From positions 558,001-622,000 of the forward strand of contig JAKLMB010000006.1 of assembly GCA_022813625.1 (NCBI GenBank): 64,000 bases of DNA, given 5' to 3'. The translations under genes were made by a program, and so were the position numbers. Below, piece after piece: positions 36,260 through 48,185 of the stretch; within the stretch, counting starts at the first letter, position 1, and every line of letters starts with the position of its first letter. The notes beneath the pieces were generated by a model. That model saw only the letters and a list, made by a program, of their open reading frames with translations, searched no databases and was not told the DNA's origin. This DNA comes from Aaosphaeria pasadenensis (lineage: Eukaryota > Ascomycota > Dothideomycetes > Pleosporales).

Positions 36260-38893
36260 GGCGCCGTCGAGGATATGGATGTGGATATGTTAGCGAACAG
36301 ACTCGTGCCTCCGCAGAGGGCGAGCTGTTTGGGTGGCAGTATTATCAACGTGGGTGTTGAGTGACGGTGACGGTAACAGTGACGGTGACAGCAGCGGCGG
36401 GGGCGGCGTTGATGTATGAATGAAGGCGAAGTCGTAGAAGTGGAGGTAGCGCATGGACCATATCTGTAATACTATACAAATACAAATAGGTATACGAAGG
36501 TGTACACGAATGGGTACACGAATGAGTATACAAATAGGTATGGTATGATGCTTCGTATAATATTTGAAAGAGATCGGAGGAGGGATTGCGTGTTAATTGG
36601 TAATTGTGTGAATGGACAGTCGGTGCGGTGCACGGTTGGTTGGGCGGTGCAATGTGCAGTGTGCAGTGTGCAGGGTACCGAGAGCGCGGAATCAATACGA
36701 GGAGGAGAGTTTGTTTGCGATAGGTGGTGACGGCGATATGGTTGAGGGTTGGGTTGGGGCGATTCTGGTAGACGAGATGCGGGAGGGTAGATGTCGACGT
36801 AGGATACAGGTTAGCTATAGGTGTGTGAGTCGGTGAGGTATGTGGAGAAGTGGAGGATAGAAGAGGAAGAGAGAGAGGTAGAGTAGAAAGAGAGAGTTGA
36901 AGAAGAGGGAAGAGGAGTGAGTGGAGGTTGGGAGAGGGAAAGGGAAAGGGAAGATGAGTGGGTGAGCGGCTATCGCAAGGTATATGGGGGTTTAGTGGGT
37001 GGTAGGTTAAGACTTGGTATGCGACTATGAGACTATGGGTAGACTCAAAGGGTTCAATGATGAGACAGACCACACACTAGATAGATAACATAACCACCAC
37101 GAGGATCGACTACCAGTGACCACTCTTAACTATTACTAGTATTTGCTATTACTCCTACTCCCCTAAAGATACTGTACAGGTAGACGGTAGAGGATACACG
37201 TTATTGCCATGCCATGCCATGCCAACCCACCCCATCCATTCCCCCATCCGTCCATCCCTCCACCCACTCACACCCACTCTTTATCAACACAACAGACGCC
37301 ATTCACAAGCCTGCCTACCTGCCCAGATCAATGCAATACATACGCATACACTCCTTAACCACCTACTTGTTGACATGTCCGGACATACTATTTGCTCGCA
37401 TACGGACACGGGACCACCTCGCCACTAGCTCAACATGGTATGATAGAAAGATAACTAGACGGAGATAGATAGATACCTGATTCAGACTCCGTACAATAAC
37501 GATACCATCATCCAGGCACAATAACAAATACTAGACACATTGGCTCCGTACACAGTAGACGGTACACATTAGTTATCTGCTATACGGTACGGTGTAAACA
37601 GAAATTACTTATCGCGCCCACGTCCACGAGGCAAGGGGAGCGGGTACAGGCAAATCCATTGGAGTGTCATGTCTCTGCCAAACGCGCCGGGTGGCCTTGG
37701 TACTCGCAGATTGGCTTGGGGAATTTGGGATTCAAGGACAAGGGACAACGAAGTATACGTTAGTTGGCGTTTTCGATTTTTGGTGCGGAGACAAGTCGAT
37801 CCTCAGCTATGAGTTTCCAAGTGCGACCATCGATTCAATCCAGCTCAATCCAGTCCAGTCTAGTCCGGACTCCAGTGACAATAACCAACACAGAAGCTAT
37901 TATCTACCCTACCTCAGCAAAGTCCTTGGACCTGGAAATGGTAACACATCTTCTGTGGGTTACTTTGCCTTGTAGCTATTGGCCGCGCTGTCTTACGTTG
38001 CCCTGTCTTGCGCTGATCTGCCTTTGAGATGTCATCTATCATACTCCTTCGCCTCTTCCTCATCATCCTCCTCAGTCTTCTGCCTCGTGGATGTTTGTAT
38101 GTATTATGTGTGTGATCAACCCCATCGATCCCATCCGATTATCTGTCACCAACCAATCTACCAACCAGCCAACTAAGACACATCACACGCCTCATGTGCT
38201 TATAGGTCCCTTTCGCATGTCAGGCATGACTATTGAATCTGACCGCTTTGGAGGTAACTGTAAGTCCATAACCACAGACAGACAACCTTCATGGTGGGGC
38301 CTGCGACGATCCTTGTCCCGCTGTAGGCGCTGCGGCTGCGGTGGTCTCGATCTTCCCTCCATTCCAGGTCGACCCTCTTGAAGAGGTCACGCTGGCGCCC
38401 GCGGGCATTGTAGCTGCATCTACGAGACTGCGGAGACCCTGTTGCGAGGTATTAATTGTTGTAGTTATTCGTACTGTGTAGACCGCCATCTGCCCCCTCG
38501 CAGCAAATCACCAGCCATAGTGCGCCGTACAAACGAGCAGATCTTCAATGCGTCGAGTGCGTATGTGTGCATGTGGACATACGGAGTACGGAGTCCTGTG
38601 TGGGCAATTACCTCGCTGTTGAATTGGTGTCGGCGTTCTCCCATGACACGACATGGCCAGCTATCGGCCTTGCATCGATAACATACACTACACTGTGACA
38701 ATGGTTGAACTAATGACCTTCTGCGTTTGTCAAGATTTGCGAGATAAAATTGAATTGCGAATTCACAGCACTACTGTGTATTGTATGGCAAAGGGAAAAG
38801 GTCCGATCTGGGCTGGGTGGGCTGGGTGGTCGACCCCCACCCAGGACAGACGACAGCCAGGATGGTGGATGGATCCAAGCCCACCCTGCGTCT

Positions 38894-38980
38894 CTCTCCT
38901 CTAACTTTACCTAGTAACTACACAGTACATACAGTAACTCTTATCCCCAAGACTTTAAGGCTTCCCAAGTGAAATAGACC
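38894..38980. repeat. left copy of an 87-base sequence flanking the assembly gap
   Basis: Begins CTCTCCTCTAAC and ends AAATAGACC. It aligns without gaps to 39088-39174 at roughly four-fifths identity. Mismatches are of many types, mostly to C or G in the right copy. This looks like one locus sequenced twice, with errors in the right copy, rather than a biological duplication. Confidence 0.8.
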
Positions 38981-38983
38981 CTA

Positions 38984-39011
38984 GGGGGGGGGGGGGGGGG
39001 CGCCCGGGGGG

Positions 39012-39042
<31 letters not shown>

Positions 39043-39077
39043 CGGGGGGGGGCGGGCGGGGGGGGGCGGGGGGGGCG
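38984..39077. other. poly-G artefact
   Basis: Ninety-four bases of G with scattered C, directly before the gap. Such a run is typical of sequencing-quality failure rather than genomic DNA. Confidence 0.85.
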
Positions 39078-39087
39078 NNNNNNNNNN
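39078..39087. other. assembly gap (10 N)
   Basis: Ten unknown bases, a placeholder gap between two contigs; the true distance is unknown. Confidence 1.
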
Positions 39088-39174
39088 CTCTCCTCGAACA
39101 TTACCGCGTAACTAAACATGACATACCGTAACGCTTAGCCCCACGCCTTTAAGGCTGCCCTCGTTAAATAGACA
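39088..39174. repeat. right copy of the 87-base gap-flanking sequence
   Basis: Begins CTCTCCTCGAAC and ends AAATAGACA. It is followed by AAAA and a run of 17 C (39179-39195). Same order and spacing as the left copy, which is followed by a G run. Confidence 0.8.
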
Positions 39175-40840
39175 AAAACCCCCCCCCCCCCCCCCGCGTC
39201 GCCTGTTGAAGGTCTGTTTCCGGCCCAGCTATCTATCTACTCCTCACATGTCCAGTTTCCCCAATCGCTCCCTGCTCCGCTCCGGCTCGTCCTCGTGCCC
39301 ATCAAACGGTTATCTAGGCGACACCCGAGGCTGACCGGAGCACATGTTACCACATGGCAGAACGGGACTATCTCATGAGCAAGCATCCTTCAAACCGAAG
39401 ACGATTTCCATTCACCATGCCAATTCTCCTCTGCACCTCACCTCGTACCGCTCACACCGCCGCTCGGCCCCATCCACAACCGTGAAAAAAAATCTCCGTA
39501 CCTCTTCCGAACCAAGCTTTACTAATCCAGTTGGACCGCATCCAACATGTTAACTTAAATTCACCATTTGATTTAACCTCACAAAAGCCGCCTCCTCCCC
39601 TCGCTACCGTTTCGGATCCGCGCACTAATTTAACAATGTCTGTCCCTGTCGTAGTCCGTTGCCCTATGCGAGATGCGCCCAGGCATCTCATAATCATCAC
39701 CACCACCGCTTCATCTTCGGGGCAAGGACATCATTTCAAAGCTTCATCATCGGCAATGGGGGAAAATATTGGTTCATAAGCAGCGGGTCTCCTTGGTACC
39801 CACGATCCGGCTTTCTCGGCCTCGTATACGGCAAATAACTTGATTCTTTTAAATACTTCCGTATTTGAAAAGGAAAAGAAAAACGAAATGGCGATGCCTT
39901 TACTCCCTACAAACGGAACTGCTGCTTGAGAGCAAATTTGTCATTCTGCGCCAAGATAATTTGCTAATCTTCATCATCACCGTCTATCTCCATTGAGGAG
40001 GAAGAGGAAAGATGGGAATACTCATAATAGGCTCCCCTTTCCCAGACTCAACTCGGCATCTCCCCGCCGTGCTGGATCTGGCAATCCAACACCTCCCGCG
40101 GCCCACATCGCCTGCGTACTCTTTAGAGAACCTTGACAATCGACCGCTGCATACCTATTATATGCAGATGCCAACTGACTGGAGATGATCAACTGGTCGT
40201 GCAGTCTGGAACAGTGGAATGCGTACTTGTCCTGTCCCGTGACTCTTGTCCCGTTCACCAGGCACATGGAGTGGAAGAGAGAGACCCAGAGCCAGAGACA
40301 CAGACAGGTACGGAGTCTGGCCAGACCTAGGTGGGTAGATGGTAGACCCGCACCGAACTTTGGTGGACCCGAAAATGGTGATAGTATAGCGGATTGGTTG
40401 ACACCACGCCAGAGAGAGGTAGAGAGGCAGAGAGGTCGGGGAAGGACTGGATTGCTCCGCGGTGATCGGAGTCTATAGTAATATCATAAAGATCTCTAGT
40501 CGTATCATCATGGTTTTGATATCGATGTTTGCTGTGAGGTGGGAATATGGCATCGTCTGTATTGGCGATGCTTGGCAGAGAGATGCTGGTGAACCACCAG
40601 TCCGCAATGCGGCCGCCTTTCTACCCCACCACACGTTTGGAGTTGTAACAATTTCTTGCATCATATTTTGGAATTTGGAAATATCTGATCACTGTGGACG
40701 CTCTTCTATATCAGCAAAACAATGTCTTATCAGAATGGAAGTTTGTCACGCAGCATAGATATCTTCTAGACATAAATCATAACAAACCACATAACCTATT
40801 TGATTGGAACAATGCAACAAAATCTCCTGTGTATCTAGTA

Positions 40841-40869
40841 GTTTCCGAGAAGAAGAAGAAGAAGAAGAA
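40841..40869. repeat. (GAA)n microsatellite
   Basis: Run of GAA/AGA triplets in non-coding DNA. Confidence 0.85.
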
Positions 40870-41433
40870 TGCTACACTGTACATTGGCAATTGCACCGCT
40901 ACCAATTCCGCCAAAGTGGACAGCAGAGCGAACGCTGCCCCGGTAGATGCTGTGTGGATGCAGGTCCGCTGCTCCCCGCCAGCGGATGTTCCCAGGGATC
41001 CAGAAGAAGGGATCCACGCTCAGGTAGGTAATGATGTACATACGATACCTTACCCGCACCCGTACTGTACGTGATGGTGGTGGAATGGATTGACGATGAG
41101 GGGTCAGTGAAATTGGAATATGAACAGTCCCGAAAGGGATTAATACTATATGAATAGAAAAGATCCATTGGGCATGGGATCCTCTGAAAGGTGAGGAATG
41201 GATGCTCGCGTGCTCATCAGCCTTGCATCATCGCTCTTGTGGGTAGTTTGTGGTAGTCAATGGTAGTCTACTTGATTGGGGTGGGCTAATCGTCATCACC
41301 AGAGCTTGTTTGGTAGACTGGGACTGGGACAGCTGGGTGGGATGCCCATTTTCACATGCCAGCCACAACCCACCTCAGTTGCAATAATACTTCCACATAT
41401 TTAATATGTTCTCCGTTCATGAGTACCAAACAA

Positions 41434-41450
41434 TTGATTGATTGATTGAT
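41434..41450. repeat. (TGAT)n microsatellite
   Basis: Four tandem tetranucleotides in non-coding DNA. Confidence 0.85.
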
Positions 41451-42143
41451 TATTGATATATCATTTCTCTTTGAAATGTCTGCACTTGTACTGAGACAGC
41501 ACCTTCCTGCTCACAGCACTATTCTTCCAGGCTGCTGCGACACGCAACTTCCTCCGCAAGCTCTACCTAAGCAGTAGCTACTGTGTGTGTATTATCGGAG
41601 TGCAGCCCCAATGTTCCACCTACGAGAAGTGTAGTGGCCATGATCGGTGCCTGGGCCGTAATTATGTAGCGATGACATCGTCCTGATGGCACAAACTCTT
41701 CTCCTTTCCCCCTTTTTGTTTTAAAAGTGGAGAAGATGATTGCGAGACAGGAATTACTAACATGACATGTTTGTTGACTATTTTTTGCTGAGCCCTATCC
41801 TGAGCTAATTAGCGTGAAACGTCATAACCACAACCTGAAGAGCAGGCAAGCACGCGAGCCCACTTGCTGCCCCCCAAACAGTCTGTGACGCTGTTGTCAA
41901 CGCACACAACAAAACTACCTTTAATCACAAACACAATCCCATTCATCTTCTTCTTTTACTTCTTCTTTCTCTTCTCTCTCCATTTTCCGAAAGCAGAAAA
42001 AAAAAATCAGCACACATCCTACTTCGAAGGCGTAGATCAACCCTCAAAACCGAACTCTACGCGGCCTCCCTGCAAAAGCAATAGCTCGCTCAGCTCCCAA
42101 CCATTACACTGCATATCGCCCGTACCGGCTCGCAAAACAAGAA

Positions 42144-43994
42144 ATGTCTGACGCACCGCCGCAAATCAATCTCGACAAGAACGACTTGCCAGCACTTGAC
42201 GATCTGGATCCCTCCGCACCCGTCAACGCCGACATCCTTACCAACGGTGCCTCAGACCACAGCCAGCAGCAACCCGCTACCGCTACCGCTACCAGCACCA
42301 GCACGACTTCCACAAAGGACAGCATCATAAACTGTAAGGTACGTAGGCGGCGGACCAGAGCTACTACAAGTAGAACCATATCCATCCATGAACCCCTCCG
42401 GGCATTGCCGAGACCGCGCCTAACTTTGTACAGTCTCCTTAGGTTCCTCTCGTTACCTTGTACTTTGTGCACCTAGACACCGCACCAACAGTCTTATCTG
42501 CACCTCGCACACCATCCTCTCTCCTCCTTCTCCTTCTCCTTCTCCTGCTTTCTCTCCACTCTTCTCCCTAACAAGCTTCAACAGCTGCACAGAACGCAAT
42601 GGCCGCCGTTTCGAACCACCCGACCACTCAAAACCTCAAAAATGGTGAGGTACGTATATCACACACACTGCTTCCTGCTTTCTTGCAGGTCTCCACTTTC
42701 ACATGTTCAAAAAAAAGCTAACGAGTGGTCTCGCGACACAGTGTCCCTTATCACAGAAAATACCTCCACAACAGGCCCCGAGCTCTAAATATTAACTATC
42801 CTAGGTCCTGTCGCCCAAAATGTCAAGGCAGAGACTGCAAAGACAAAGAACGAATTTGCCGACCTTGCCAACGCCCGTCAAACGCCTGATGAGCCTGCTG
42901 CGACCGGACAGCCCTTGACCCGTACGTCCGCGCACGCGAGCTGTCATTTTGTGTGGAATAGGAACTGACTGAACATAGACTACCACAGCTTATTCTATCG
43001 CCTTCTCAGCGTACGTCTCCTAGCTTCCCTATCCTACAATCAGTGTCGTTTGCCGCATGTCTGAAATTAGCTGTTCTTATTTTGCCCTCGTGCCGCGTTG
43101 GGCAGCAGCATGTAGGCTGGCATGAGCTTCTCAGGCAACGACACTGGCAAAATACACCCCTCTTCATGAGACTTGTTCTGACTCTGTATAGTGGAGGAAC
43201 CCTCGCGCTACCGCCATCTCGTTCGCCGCTTCCGTTCTCTTCATCTTCGCCGCTCGATACCTGAACGTGATCCGTTACATCTTCAAGGCTTTGTACCTCA
43301 CATTGGGTGGTACGTGTTCCCGGATACAAACTCTGTAAACTTATCACTTATGATGTCCAGCAACTGCCACCGCCGAGGTCGCCGGAAAGCTTGTTTTGGG
43401 CCGCGGATTGACCTCTCAGTTCCGCCCCAGGACATACTTCACTATTCCCAAGGCTTCTCTTGAGCGCCTTCTCGACGATGTGGAGCAGTTCATCAACTTC
43501 TTCGTCATCGAGTCGCAAAGGATCGTCTTCGCCGAGAATGTCTACGCTACGGGCGCAGTAAGCATTTATTTATTCCCTGGGCCTTCGAACCTAGCTAATC
43601 GATGAATCAGGCTTTCTTCGCTTCTTTCATCTCCTACTTCCTCATCAAGTTCGTGCCACTCTGGGGATTGAGCTTGATTGCCACCACTGTTGCGTACTTG
43701 GCTCCCCTGATCTACATCAAGAACAAGGAGGTCATTGATGCACACCTCGAGAAGGCCAGCAGCTTGGCCAGCCAGCAAGCCGCGCAGGTTCGTGACCTGG
43801 CTGCACAACATACCGGACAGGCTGCGAAGACCTTCCAGACCTATGCCGGCGAGTACACCCACAAGGCACAGGAGACCTTCAACCAGTACCGTGGCCGCTC
43901 TGCCTCACCCGAGGTCAAGAAGGAGGATTTCCCCGTTGCCCCCAAGCATGAGCCAGCTCCCGAGACCGCCGCTGTTCCCGAGCCTGCTATCTAA
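42144..43994 (+). CDS. reticulon-domain protein (Rtn1-like)
   Basis: Shapes high-curvature ER tubules by wedge-like hairpins. The seven exons 42144-42333, 42585-42644, 42805-42921, 42979-43010, 43192-43309, 43361-43557 and 43611-43994 give 365 residues. Residues 1-130 are a variable soluble N-terminus (Ser/Thr/Gln-rich). The reticulon homology domain runs about 134-300. It opens HSLFYRLLSWRNPRATAISF and has a first hairpin (FAASVLFIFAARYLNVIRYI), a 66-residue loop region (IPKASLERLLDDVEQFINFF, then VFAENVYATG) and a second hairpin (ASFISYFLIKFVPLWGLSLI, then TTVAYLAPLIY). An amphipathic Ala/Gln-rich helix (about 300-335) follows, as in other reticulons. Exon 4 is only 32 bases. The join at 43309/43361 uses a GTACGT donor because it alone keeps frame. 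The first intron is the longest (251 bases). Confidence 0.92.
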
Positions 43995-45683
43995 ACAACG
44001 ACGGACCGTTGGACGACCGATCCTAGCATAGCTTTCTCAATCCGATCTGATGGAGAAGGCTACCGAGCCTGGAAAACGTAATCACCCGAAATCACACTAC
44101 ATCAACACCGTATATTTGACGATAGCCACGGAATAATGTATGCCTATGCACATCACTAGTTTCTCGACTACGACTTCTTTCCCCCCTCCCAATCGCCTGG
44201 CGATCTCGCACGTCTTTTGGTTGAAATTGAACGACAGACACATGTTATGCGCCCTCCCCTGGTGGGGGAGTTTTCCTTTCGCACACGGACCTAGTGTCTT
44301 GACATTCCTGATAGTATCTTCCTAACAACGGTTCTCTGCTGGCATGCGTAGGGTTTTGAGGGACGGAAAAGACGGACACGAGGTGGGAAAGGAAGGAGGT
44401 CTCTTTGTTTTCCCTTTTCTTCTCTTTGTACCTAAGGTGTTCTCTCAGGAAGTATCATATCATTTCTTAATGTTCAGCAAAAGATACCAGAGTGCTTGTG
44501 TGATTTGATTGTTTCAACTACGTTAATAGAGCAGTATCTCTGGAGGAATGGGAACCGCCAAGATAACGTCATACGCGGTTTGTATGGACATGGATGATGG
44601 ACACGCGTATGGAGATGGCACGAGTGGGATTTGCAGTCGGCACGGGGGATGAATAACACTCCGATCCGCGCGTTACGGACGAAGGCGAGGACGAGATGGG
44701 GCTGGACTTTGGAGGGACGTAGCGGCAGCGTGCGACGACTCTTGGTACGTGCGAATGAGAATGATCAGATAGCAGTAAGCTTTGTGGCAATCTGCCGTTG
44801 CATCCATGATTTTCTACCTGTATCTTCTGTGTAAACAGAAACGTTGTGATAACACTTAGGTACCTCAGAGGCAGACCAAGAAGAGCATACCTATCCTACA
44901 GACGAACGTCATGCCCCTAAGTCGGAGCGGTACAACAACAAACGACCGCGACGCCGAAGTCCGGGAAGATGTAGCAAGGGCTAAGTAGTTTTCAATTATT
45001 ATGTGTCTTGAAGGAATGGTAGTCTCTTCAAGTGTCTACATGATGAATACTGTTGTTGTCACCGGTGAAGCTAAGTTGGACAAGGCTGTCCACTTGCCAC
45101 GAGCAAACTGTATGACTTAGCGCCGCCGTGAGGAATATTGGGTCTGGGCTGGTATACGAGATATAGGAGGGGGCGAAGTTTCTTTTGTTTCCGCTTGTTA
45201 TTGATTTGAAGGGGGAGGAGGAGTGTTATATCTTGCTTTATGCTCATGATGATCTCAGGAATATGATATATGTAATGATTGTGGATTGATAGTATGAGTT
45301 CTCATTCTCATACTCTGTAGGAAGAGGAAGTCCGATGGGGAACTCCAAGCAGGCAATCGATAACCAATTATAGTTATAGGCTAACCCGTCTTGGGGGCAT
45401 CAGGATTCATGGGAGCCCATGCGCTAGGCGGCAACGGGGGGCCTGCGCCTCCTCCCACTTCCGTCTCATCTTCCCTTCCCTCTCGTCCCTCATTCATTCA
45501 TCCATCATCCATCATCTTAAAACATCCCTTCCACCCACTTTCCTTTTAAATCTCCGTTTTCCTTTTCGTACATAATAATACCATACTCATTCTCCTCAAC
45601 AACCCATTGTTTCTCTTTGTCCCGTTTAGTATCTCGAATCCTCTGTTTACTTTCTTTCAGCCACATATCACAACCCTCCCAAA
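43995..45683. other. intergenic region between two plus-strand membrane-protein genes
   Basis: Contains the reticulon 3' region and, from about 45440, the pyrimidine-rich leader of the next gene. No reading frame with family features or RNA gene is seen. Confidence 0.45.
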
Positions 45684-46900
45684 ATGGGCTACGTCCATTA
45701 CATCGCTCGACGATCTGTCGAGCACCCCTCGGTTTCGAACCTCTTCAAGAGGGCTGTCGAGGACGCTCCTAAGCTTGAGGTTCCTGTCTGGGGACAGGTC
45801 GTGATCGGCTTGTCGTTCTTTGCCATCATTATCGGTCTCAGTCTCGTAAGTAACTCCTTCTTTGCTTAGAACGACCCTTGGTCTTTTGATATATGTCCGT
45901 CTAACATCCAAATCAGCTTGAGTACACTCTCAAAGATGTCATCGCGACCCTTTGCATGGTAGAGACTCCCTCTGCTGCCATCACCGTTTCCCAGCCCAAC
46001 GAGGACGATGTCCACGACTCCAAGGAGGGTCTCCTCGAGACTGGCCCTGCCATCACCCTCGTCCACCAGAAGCCCATCACCTCGAGCATTCGCGGCACCA
46101 TCCGCCACCTCGTCGCCCATGCCGGCCGCTGGTCCAGGTTCCGGGGATACAAGCTTCATGTTCTCTACTCCATCTCCTTCTCCATGGTCTCTGTCATCGC
46201 TCAAGGCATGACCTCATTCCTTCCTGGCAACGCCATGTTCGGTTCCGTTATCGCTGGTGTCGCTGTTGCCAACCTCCACGCAACCTGGACACACAAGGTC
46301 ATCTCCATGCCCACTGACAAGAGTCTCAAGGAGCGATTTGTTCCCCGCTCCAACTGGAAGGCACTCGTCCTTCCCGCTGCGGTCCAGGCCTCGGCTGTCC
46401 ACGTCTCCGCCTACCTCGCACAGGGTCTCGCCATCGTCCTTGGACTCGACAATCTTGATCCCGAGAAGATGCGCGACTACAACAGCTCCCAGTGGACCTC
46501 GCTCATCCTCCGATTCGTCGCCGTCCTTTTCGTCCTCCTCTTCAGCGCTCTCTTCATCGTCCTTCCTGCTCTCGTGACCCTCATCCGCGTCGAGGCATCC
46601 ATCTTGCCCGAGGACCAGGACACTATCGTCCCCTTCGACCGTAGCTTCGCCGGAAAGGTTGTCCCCAAGATCCTCGGCGGTTCCGGTGCCATTGGTTTCG
46701 TTGATGCATGGAGGTCTTTCACCTGGGAGGCGCGCGGCCGCTTGATCAAGCTCTACTTCAAGATTTCCGCCATCATGGCCGCTCTTGGATTCCTGTTCGC
46801 CCATGTCATCCTCTTCGAGGTCTACTTCATCATGGGCTCTGCCATCATGGAGTACATTACCGAGATGCAGCGCCGCAACCACGGTGGCTCCCACTACTAA
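45684..46900 (+). CDS. conserved fungal polytopic membrane protein, function unknown
   Basis: Two exons (45684-45845, 45917-46900) give 381 residues. Hydrophobic segments: about 38-58 (GQVVIGLSFFAIIIGLSLL), 147-165 (VLYSISFSMVSVIAQGMTSF), 172-188 (FGSVIAGVAVANLHATW), 215-240 (ALVLPAAVQASAVHVSAYLA), 262-290 (LILRFVAVLFVLLFSALFIV) and 345-370 (FKISAIMAALGFLFAHVILF). This family is widespread in Pezizomycotina. I recall it often labelled 'ubiquitin carrier protein' or 'ubiquitin conjugating enzyme' in databases, but nothing here resembles an E2: there is no HPN, no catalytic Cys and no UBC fold. Codon use is strongly biased to C-ending codons (ATC, CTC, GTC), as in highly expressed fungal genes. 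Role unknown. Confidence 0.85.
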
Positions 46901-47538
46901 ATCTGACATGTTTACGAATCTGGAAACGGACCACAATGCCCGATACTTGAAGTCATTGTCCTAAGCTTTCATACTCGGTAACCGTATTTCGTCGCTTCAT
47001 TTTTCCTCGTGTGAGATCTGGTCAAATATTTACATCTGGATATGTGGATCGGAGATGTTTCGTCGCGCGTCAAGATGGGGGAGTTTTTCAAGGCGGGAGC
47101 ATAATGCAAAGCCGAATTCTTGTTTTTTTAGATATAAAGCGAACAAAAAAAGAACAAAACAAATTCACGTCCCACCTTTTCTTCCTCATGCTCCATTCTC
47201 AAAATATGTCTTTCCACGTGTTGACGTTGCATACAATCTGACGAAATAGACTTGTGTATCCAAATTGAAACTATGACATGATATTCTGTCCTCGACCGAC
47301 CCGAGATATCATAAACGGAAATCAGCTATAATGCCGTACCGACAACGACAGCACACACAGTGTGAAGCGAGCGAGAAAACAAAAGAATGATTGGTACCCA
47401 GGATTCATGATAGATTGATTCAAAGATGAAAAAGTTTACGTTCGGCCCACTTTATATGTTCTTTTTCTTTCTTCATATCTCTCTCCTTCGTTAATGTTAT
47501 TCATTGTCGTTGTTGTACGTTCGTCTGTCATTAATCAA

Positions 47539-47565
<27 letters not shown>
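47539..47565. repeat. (TC)n microsatellite
   Basis: About 13 perfect TC units in a 3' intergenic region. Confidence 0.95.
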
Positions 47566-47569
<4 letters not shown>

Positions 47570-47892
47570 GGGGGCGCTCCTTTTGATTTTCGAGAATCGA
47601 GCATCGAGCATCATCCATCAAATATGTAACTAGCTTGAAGAAAAAAAAGAGAACATCGGAGAAGAAGGAGAAAAAAAGGGATGACTCTATGGAATCCATT
47701 CCGCTGGGGGGGATGAAGTGTTCAACTACCACCAGCTGCAGCGCAGCGTCAAGCAAAGGTAAAGAGCCAAAATGCAAATGAGAACTTCTTCTTCCCACTC
47801 TCCTGCCCACGCCAAAGACCGGGCCCAAGACTCCCCTCCCACCACCACTACCACCTTCCCACTACCTCTAGAAAAGGGTGAGGGGAATGGGA

Positions 47893-47936
47893 GACAAAAA
47901 AGACAGTGAAGAAAGACAAAAAAGACAGTGAAGAAA
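47893..47936. repeat. 22-base tandem duplication
   Basis: Two perfect copies of a 22-base A-rich unit (starts GACAAAAAAGACAG), followed by a partial third. Probably replication slippage. Confidence 0.95.
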
Positions 47937-48185
47937 GACAAAACGCCTACGCTATGCACTGTACCAAACCTCGGTGTCGAAAAAAAGCAAACACACCGAA
48001 AATTTCCTCAAACGCACCGACTGCATGCTCCGGACGGTCTAATAAACGCCACTCCAAACCGCAAAGAAAAAGAAAAAGATGATAAAGGGAGCTTGGAAAG
48101 GGAAAATGATGTAGTTGGATAAAGCCTTGAAGCCGGCTGCGAGGCTTATATATCTCCGGAGAATGGAACGGTGTCGTACTTGGAA

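Larger units (their letters stand above)
13369..38588. repeat. dispersed 9-mer family TACGGAGTA / TACTCCGTA
   Basis: Exact copies found by eye begin at 13369, 14381, 15392, 15530, 15977, 17241, 17506, 19080, 19945, 25179, 25670, 27578 and 38580; each is 9 bases. Several are extended to GTAC-GGA-GTAC, which has palindromic arms (15391, 15529, 17240, 27577). None lies in an exon; the copy at 27578 is inside an intron of the UaY-like gene. Chance expectation for a given 9-mer on both strands of 64 kb is about 0.5. The same word is common between genes in other filamentous ascomycetes, as far as I recall; its origin and role are not known to me. Confidence 0.8.
36260..42143. other. 5.9 kb gene-free stretch containing an assembly gap
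   Basis: No gene can be supported. The first 800 bases are purine-rich on the plus strand, i.e. pyrimidine-rich on the strand of the rhodopsin-type gene, and fit its promoter and leader. The 242-codon minus frame at 36345-37073 is a low-complexity shadow of that tract. An assembly gap with homopolymer runs sits at 38984-39195. One TACGGAGTA (38580) and one ACCTAGGT (40325) are present. Degenerate (GTACACGAAT) repeats lie near 36500-36540. The last 300 bases are pyrimidine-rich and lead into the reticulon gene. Confidence 0.5.
46901..48185. other. convergent intergenic region
   Basis: Lies between the 3' ends of the polytopic membrane protein (+) and the histidine kinase (-). Contains a (TC)n run, a 22-base tandem duplication and A-rich 3' UTR-like tracts. 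No gene is seen. Confidence 0.5.

Noticed and set aside
36345..37073. 242-codon minus-strand open frame
   Set aside because: Low complexity (Ser/Pro/Leu/Thr/His), ends in a Val-Thr repeat from a GTGACG microsatellite, and coincides with the pyrimidine-rich leader of the rhodopsin-type gene.
38894..39174. true tandem or segmental duplication around the gap
   Set aside because: Both copies abut homopolymer runs and an N gap, and mismatches are scattered; duplicate low-quality contig ends explain this better.
45684..46900. annotation as an active ubiquitin-conjugating enzyme
   Set aside because: No E2 fold, HPN motif or catalytic cysteine; it is a multi-pass membrane protein.
46214..46936. 240-codon minus-strand acidic open frame
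   Set aside because: Antisense shadow of the polytopic membrane protein gene, caused by its strong C-ending codon bias.
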